A stretch of 64,000 nucleotides of DNA from Nocardiopsis metallicus (GTDB lineage: Bacteria; Actinomycetota; Actinomycetes; Streptosporangiales; Streptosporangiaceae): the NCBI RefSeq assembly GCF_014201115.1, contig NZ_JACHDO010000001.1, positions 4,898,001 to 4,962,000 on the forward strand, in the 5' to 3' direction. Of the stretch, positions 59,991 through 64,000 are shown one piece after another. The position numbers were made by a program, and so were the translations under genes. A model generated the notes under the pieces. The model did no database searches. It was not told the DNA's origin and was given only the letters and a program-made list of their open reading frames with translations. Position 1 is the stretch's first letter. Every line of letters starts with the position of its first letter.

Positions 59991-60353
59991 CTAGTTCCTT
60001 GGCTGCTCGATTTCCGCGAGTGCGCGCCGGAGCGCTTCAGCCTCCTGGCCGTCCATGGATTGGACGAAGGCGGCCAGGGCCGCGTCACGGTCCACCGTCT
60101 GACCCAGTGCGTCGAACATCAGCTCCGACACGTAGTTCTCACGGCTGGCTGCTGGACGGTACCGCCACGCACGACCCTCGCGTGCCCGGTCGACGACCTT
60201 CTTCTTGGCCAGTCGGTCGAGCACGGTCATGACGGTCGTGTGTGCCAGGTCGCGCTCGGCGAGTGCTTTGCCGACCTCGCGAACCGTCATTGGTTCGTTG
60301 CGTGCCCACAGTACATCCATCACCGCTCGTTCAAGTTCGCCAAGCCGATTCAT
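59991..60353 (-). CDS. BlaI/MecI/CopY-family repressor
   Basis: 120 residues. Winged-helix N-terminus LGELERAVMDVLWARNEPMTVREV and TVMTVLDRLAKKKVVDRAREGRAWRYRP, then the dimerisation tail (YVSELMFDALGQTVDRDAALAAFV). A -10-like TAGACT ends seven bases before the ATG on the minus strand, so a leaderless mRNA is likely. Operon with the M56 peptidase. Confidence 0.95.
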   Translation of the reverse strand: MNRLGELERAVMDVLWARNEPMTVREVGKALAERDLAHTTVMTVLDRLAKKKVVDRAREGRAWRYRPAASRENYVSELMFDALGQTVDRDAALAAFVQSMDGQEAEALRRALAEIEQPRN

Positions 60354-60360
60354 GAACTCA

Positions 60361-60382
60361 AGTCTACGACGGGTAGTACTAC
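60361..60382. promoter_or_regulatory. BlaI-type operator
   Basis: Palindrome GTAGTACTAC (60373-60382) overlaps a second dyad CTAC-N5-GTAG (60364-60376), immediately upstream of the repressor start and covering its -10 region. Confidence 0.6.
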
Positions 60383-60586
60383 TGGCCGTGGCACCCCCGC
60401 GTTAATTCGGGATGACTTACGGGGAAGGGGTTTGAGACCCTTCGGACAGGTGCCGAAGGGCCGCGGTTCCGGGCGGGCGCGTCGACCCGGAGTGACCCTT
60501 CTCCCCGCTCCCCGCCGCGGTTGGGGGTGGGGCGCCGCGTTCGCGGGGAGACACACGAGCAGCACGAGCAGACCGAAGGGGTGGGC

Positions 60587-61111
60587 ATGGCCGACCGGAT
60601 GCGGATCCAGCTGTTCCGGGGGGACATCACCGGGCACCGCGCGGACGCGATCGTCAACGCCGCCAACAGCTCCCTGCTGGGCGGCGGCGGGGTCGACGGC
60701 GCCATTCACCGCAAGGGCGGCGAGGCGATTCTGGAGGAGTGCCGCGAGCTGCGCGCCTCCCACTACGGGGGCGGCCTGCCCGCCGGGCAGGCGGTGGCGA
60801 CCACCGCGGGGAAACTGCCCGCCCGTTGGGTGATCCACACCGTCGGCCCGGTGTACAGCGAGGCCGAGGACCGGTCGGCGGTGCTGGCCTCGTGCTTCAC
60901 CGAGTCGCTGCGGGTCGCGGACGGGTTGGGCGCGGAGTCGGTCGCCTTCCCGGCGATCTCCACCGGGGTCTACCGGTGGCCGCTGGAGGACGCGGCGCGG
61001 ATCGCCGCGCGGGCGCTGCGCACCGCCGAGGCCAGGGTGGCCCGGGTGGACCTGGTGCTGTTCGACGAGGCCGCGCTGGCCGCGTTCCGGCGGGCTTTCG
61101 GCACCACCTGA
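60587..61111 (+). CDS. Macrodomain O-acetyl-ADP-ribose deacetylase-like protein
   Basis: 174 residues, YmdB/MacroD type. IQLFRGDITGHRADAIVNAANSSLLGGGGVDGAIHRKGG contains the ADP-ribose-binding Asp and the Asn/Gly-rich catalytic loop, and VAFPAISTGVYRWPLEDAA the second phosphate loop. ATG 60587 with GAAGGGG upstream, against an in-frame extension without ribosome site. The protein probably removes ADP-ribose or deacetylates O-acetyl-ADP-ribose. Confidence 0.95.
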   Translation: MADRMRIQLFRGDITGHRADAIVNAANSSLLGGGGVDGAIHRKGGEAILEECRELRASHYGGGLPAGQAVATTAGKLPARWVIHTVGPVYSEAEDRSAVLASCFTESLRVADGLGAESVAFPAISTGVYRWPLEDAARIAARALRTAEARVARVDLVLFDEAALAAFRRAFGTT

Positions 61112-61187
61112 TCCGCCGGCCCGCCGAAGGCGCGCGGTTGGCCGCCCCGCCTACCGCGGCGCCGCGGTCCGTCGTACGCTCCGTCCC

Positions 61188-61625
61188 ATGGGACACCGGC
61201 ATCCGAGCAAGCTCAAGAACCCCGAGGTGAGTCACGCGCGCGCCCGCTGGCTGCTGCGCGCGGAGCTCGCCGGGTGCGACGCCTGCCGCGCCGAGGGCGA
61301 TCAGGACGCCCTGTCCGACCTCGCGTCGGGCGGTGTCTTCGACTCCCTGATCACGGGTTTCGTCCTGTCCCGCGTCCAGCAGTGGCACTCGCCGAGTCGG
61401 CCCTCCCAGTACCCGGCCACGGTGTACCGCATCGCCCCCATCCACGAACGGGATTTCTGGCGGCCCCCGACCCAGCACTGCATGCGTGTGTGCACGGTGA
61501 CGGGCTCCGGGGGCAACGGGGTGGACACCGTCCCCGCACTCCGGGAACTGCGTCTGATGTCGACCGAGGACCGCACCCTGGTCCTGGACGACATCATCGA
61601 CGGGCTCGCCGAAACGGAAGGTTGA
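61188..61625 (+). CDS. Hypothetical protein
   Basis: 145 residues, no family recognised. Conserved-looking features are a GCDACRAE stretch (two Cys), HCMRVCTVTGSGG (two Cys) and ERDFWRPPTQ. Basic N-terminus, acidic C-terminus, no signal peptide. Codon use matches its neighbours. It lies 76 bases after the macrodomain gene on the same strand. Confidence 0.6.
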   Translation: MGHRHPSKLKNPEVSHARARWLLRAELAGCDACRAEGDQDALSDLASGGVFDSLITGFVLSRVQQWHSPSRPSQYPATVYRIAPIHERDFWRPPTQHCMRVCTVTGSGGNGVDTVPALRELRLMSTEDRTLVLDDIIDGLAETEG

Positions 61626-61687
61626 CCTTGACGCCCGTTACCCACCTCACCCGGTTCCGTTCCCCGTTTCCCGCGCCGATTCCCGCC

Positions 61688-61795
61688 ATGTCCCCCAAGC
61701 ACGACAAGCCCATCGTGGGCCAGTGCGAGAGATGCGGCGAGTACCTCAACGCCGGGGTGCGCACCTGCCCGAACTGCGGTCACTACAACGGCTGA
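61688..61795 (+). CDS. Tiny zinc-ribbon protein
   Basis: 35 residues. Two CxxC knuckles (GQCERCGEYL and RTCPNCGHYN) spaced for one zinc. The first residues are basic. No clear ribosome site before ATG 61688; in-frame sequence upstream is less protein-like. Possibly a nucleic-acid or ribosome-associated small protein. Confidence 0.55.
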   Translation: MSPKHDKPIVGQCERCGEYLNAGVRTCPNCGHYNG

Positions 61796-61863
61796 CCCGC
61801 CCGGGGCTCCCGCACCGCACGGCCGCACGGCCAGGGGTCCGAGCCGCTCCGACCGGCCCCGCG

Positions 61864-63177
61864 CTATTTGCCGGGGTCGGCGATCGGCTTCGGGTAGCCC
61901 TCCACCCCCTCTCCGAAGCCCTCCAGCCACGGAGTGTGGGCGAGCGCACCGGACAGCCCCGCGAGTTCGGGGACGTGGCGCCGCACGTACACACCGTCGG
62001 GATCGAAGCGCTTGGCCTGCCGGGAGGGGTTGAACGCGCGGTTGGGCCGGGTGTCGTTGCCGGTCCCGGCGGTCCACTGCCAGTTTCCGTACTCGTTGGC
62101 GACGTCGCCGTCGGTCAGGTGCGCGTCGAAGTGCGCGGCCCCCTCCCGCCAGTGCACGAGCAGTGTCTTGGTGAGGAAGGCGGCGGTGATCATGCGGGTG
62201 CGGTTGTGCATGAAGCCCTCCCGGAGCAGCTGCCGCATGCCGGCGTCCACGATCGGCACCCCGGTGCGGCCCTCCTTCCAGGCGGCCAGGGCCTCGGGAT
62301 CGGTGCGCCACTCGCGGTCCCGGGGCCGGTAGTCGCGGATGTTGATGGCCGGGAAGGCGGCGGTGACCTGGTGGTGGAAGTCGCGCCAGGCGAGCTGGCG
62401 CACGTACTCGGAACCGCCGGGCAGGTCACGGGCGGCGGTGGCGACCTCCAGCGGGGACAGGCAGCCGAAACGCAGGTCCGCGGAGAGCCCGGAGGTGGCG
62501 GCTCCGGGGAGGTCGTCGTGCCGGTCCCCGTAGTCGGCCAGGCCGAGGTCGAGCCAGGAGCGCAGGCGTTCGCGGGCCAGGGCCTGGCCGCCGCGGACGC
62601 GGTCCGGAGCGAGGACACCCACTCCTTCCCCGCTGTCTTCCAGGTCGGGGAGCTCCCCCGGGTCGAGGCCGTCGGGCAGGTCCAGGCGTTCGGGCGCGGG
62701 CAGTACCGCGCGCCAGGCGGCCGACTCCCAGGCCCGCCAGTAGGGGGTGAACACCTTGTAGTGGTCGCCGCTGGCCGGGGTGGCCCCGCCCGGCGGGACC
62801 ACGGTCAGCCCGGGGTGGGCGCGCACCTCCAGGCCGGTGGCGCGCAGTGCCTCCTCCCGACGGGCGGCGAACCAGCTCACGCCCGAACTCAGGTGGACGG
62901 TGCGGGCCCCGGTCTCCCGAGCCAGGGCGAGGACCTCGGCGGCCGTGTCGCCCCGGCGCAGGACGAGGTCGCCGCCGCGTGCGCGCAGGGCCGAGCGCAG
63001 GTCGGCCAGGGCCTCGCCCAGGTAGGCGCGGCGGTTGCGCGCGGCGCGGCGCAGGAGTGCGGGCTCGAGGACGAAGAGCGGGACCACCGGCCCGGGTCCG
63101 CGGAGGGCCGCCGTCAGCGCGGGGTGGTCGTGCAGGCGCAGGTCCTGGGTGAGGAGGACGAGAACGGGGGTGCCCAA
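61864..63177 (-). CDS. phr: Deoxyribodipyrimidine photolyase (class I)
   Basis: 437 residues from TTG 63177, supported by AAGGAG five bases before it; ATG 63204 has no ribosome site. The antenna domain starts VLVLLTQDLRLHDHPALTAAL, with TQDLR where WFRRDLR is usual. The FAD domain shows the WRDFHHQV region, DAGMRQLLREGFMHNRTRMI and LLVHWREGAAHF with DGDVANEYGNWQWTAGTGND. Complete catalytic C-terminus, so an active light-dependent CPD repair enzyme is likely. Divergent from the DUF523-DUF1722 gene. Confidence 0.93.
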   Translation of the reverse strand: MGTPVLVLLTQDLRLHDHPALTAALRGPGPVVPLFVLEPALLRRAARNRRAYLGEALADLRSALRARGGDLVLRRGDTAAEVLALARETGARTVHLSSGVSWFAARREEALRATGLEVRAHPGLTVVPPGGATPASGDHYKVFTPYWRAWESAAWRAVLPAPERLDLPDGLDPGELPDLEDSGEGVGVLAPDRVRGGQALARERLRSWLDLGLADYGDRHDDLPGAATSGLSADLRFGCLSPLEVATAARDLPGGSEYVRQLAWRDFHHQVTAAFPAINIRDYRPRDREWRTDPEALAAWKEGRTGVPIVDAGMRQLLREGFMHNRTRMITAAFLTKTLLVHWREGAAHFDAHLTDGDVANEYGNWQWTAGTGNDTRPNRAFNPSRQAKRFDPDGVYVRRHVPELAGLSGALAHTPWLEGFGEGVEGYPKPIADPGK

Positions 63178-63261
63178 CAGAACTCCTTCACTTTGCGGGA
63201 CCATCACACTACTGCCTGTGCGCTGACGATTGCCCGATGCCAGACCGGGTAAGGGCCCAGC

Positions 63262-64000
63262 ATGAACCCGGCTCAGAACCCGCCCCCGCCCCCGCGCCCC
63301 GTCGTCGGGGTCTCCAGCTGCCTGATCGGCGCGCCCGTGCGCTACAACGGCGGGCACTCACGGTACAAGTTCCTCACCGACGAGCTGGACCGGCACGTGG
63401 ACTGGCTACCGGTCTGCCCGGAGGCGGAGATCGGGCTGGGCGCGCCTCGCCCGACCCTGCGCCTCCAGGACCGAGCGGAGGCAGGAGGCGCGGAGGCCGA
63501 GGGTTCGGAGGCAGGAGGCGCGGAGACCGGGCGCGCGGACCGGGTGATCTCCAGCAAGGACGGCACCGACCATACGGACGACCTGGCCGCGGTCGCCGAC
63601 CGGCACCTGCGGGAGCTGCGCCGTCTGGACGGCTACGTGCTCAAGAACAAGTCGCCGAGCTGCGGGCTCTACGCGCTGCCGGTGTTCAACGACAACGGCG
63701 ACCGGTTGCGCGGGACGGGCCGGGGCGCCTTCGCCGCCCGGCTCACCGCCCTGCTGCCACACCTTCCGGTGGAAGAGCAGGGGCGCCTGTCCGACGCGGT
63801 GCTGCGCGAGCACTTCGTGGAGCGGGTGTTCGCGCACTCCCGGCTGCGTGCCCTGCTGGAGTCGGAGTGGCGCCCGCGCGACCTGGTGGAGTTCCACGCC
63901 CGGCACAAGCTCCAGCTGATGGCCCACTCCCCGGACGGTTACCGGGAGACCGGGCGGATCGTGGCGCGGGCTGGCAGCGACGCCCCCGAGGAGATCGCTT
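63262..64000 (+). CDS. DUF523-DUF1722 (YbgA-like) protein, 3' end outside window
   Basis: First about 246 residues seen; no stop before the window end. The DUF523 domain has VVGVSSCLIGAPVRYNGGHS and YVLKNKSPSCGLY; the DUF1722 (YbgA) domain begins around LLESEWRPRDLVEFHARHKLQLMAHSPDGY. In Escherichia coli ybgA neighbours phr, and here the photolyase gene is divergent 84 bases away. A 30-base in-frame duplication inserts an Ala/Glu/Gly-rich loop near residues 71-90. Confidence 0.92.
   Translation, partial: MNPAQNPPPPPRPVVGVSSCLIGAPVRYNGGHSRYKFLTDELDRHVDWLPVCPEAEIGLGAPRPTLRLQDRAEAGGAEAEGSEAGGAETGRADRVISSKDGTDHTDDLAAVADRHLRELRRLDGYVLKNKSPSCGLYALPVFNDNGDRLRGTGRGAFAARLTALLPHLPVEEQGRLSDAVLREHFVERVFAHSRLRALLESEWRPRDLVEFHARHKLQLMAHSPDGYRETGRIVARAGSDAPEEIA
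63476..63525 (+). repeat. In-frame 20-base direct repeat inside DUF523 gene
   Basis: CGGAGGCAGGAGGCGCGGAG occurs at 63476-63495 and 63506-63525, a 30-base period, so it expands the protein by ten residues without frameshift. Confidence 0.85.

Overview
The window is very GC-rich actinomycete DNA with many GTG and TTG starts, several GTGA or ATGA start/stop overlaps and some apparently leaderless genes. The order carD-ispF-cysS-rlmB-tRNA-Thr, the PhoU/PhoR-PhoP (SenX3-RegX3) locus, the DUF2516, DUF1918 and XRE/DUF397 genes, and CX5R arsenate reductases all point to a Streptosporangiales/Streptomyces-like genome. A Nocardiopsis-type organism is my best guess; that genus is an inference.

Layout. 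0-3.9 kb: a membrane-anchored DsbA-like protein, a glutathione-independent formaldehyde dehydrogenase, small proteins and a cupin gene with a LacI-type operator. 3.9-7.0 kb: a gene-poor, lower-GC island with an XRE-DUF5753/DUF397 pair. 7.0-16.2 kb: an arsenic/organoarsenical resistance island. It holds an ArsR-ArsN fusion divergent from a flavoprotein-MFS-flavoprotein operon, then ArsO, ArsR-ACR3 and two arsenate reductases. 16.2-19.1 kb: a TPR protein, a decayed TAP-type hydrolase and a CPBP protease.

19.4-35.8 kb: a dense redox/detoxification cluster. It contains an isochorismatase-like hydrolase, a DUF5996 protein, two LLM flavin oxidoreductases, pirin, two YjdJ-type GNATs, a YjdI-type ferredoxin, an AhpD/CMD protein, esterases, an MFS pump, SnoaL and MoaF-like proteins, an O-methyltransferase, an NADPH:FMN-type reductase, and TetR, MarR and MerR regulators. 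Nine copies of one 14-bp motif, GTTGA-N4-TCAWC, sit in its intergenic regions. They link at least five promoters into a putative regulon, and the autoregulated MarR protein is the best candidate regulator. This is the most interesting system in the window.

36-39 kb: a graveyard of mobile-element remains beside tRNA-Thr(TGT). It holds a peptidase stub, an IS5-like relic, a phage-type amidase broken by one in-frame stop, and a decayed tyrosine integrase.

39-49 kb: conserved housekeeping genes (rlmB, cysS, ispF, carD, phoU, phoR-phoP), with ispD missing from its usual place and a 755-residue membrane/coiled-coil gene next to ispF. 49-64 kb: a divergent MocR regulator and FMN split-barrel enzyme, dtd, a DUF2207 membrane protein, tandem zinc metallopeptidases, an 828-residue multi-pass membrane protein with a lipase-type serine motif, a BlaI/M56 sensor pair, a macrodomain protein, and a DNA photolyase divergent from a DUF523-DUF1722 gene that runs off the end.
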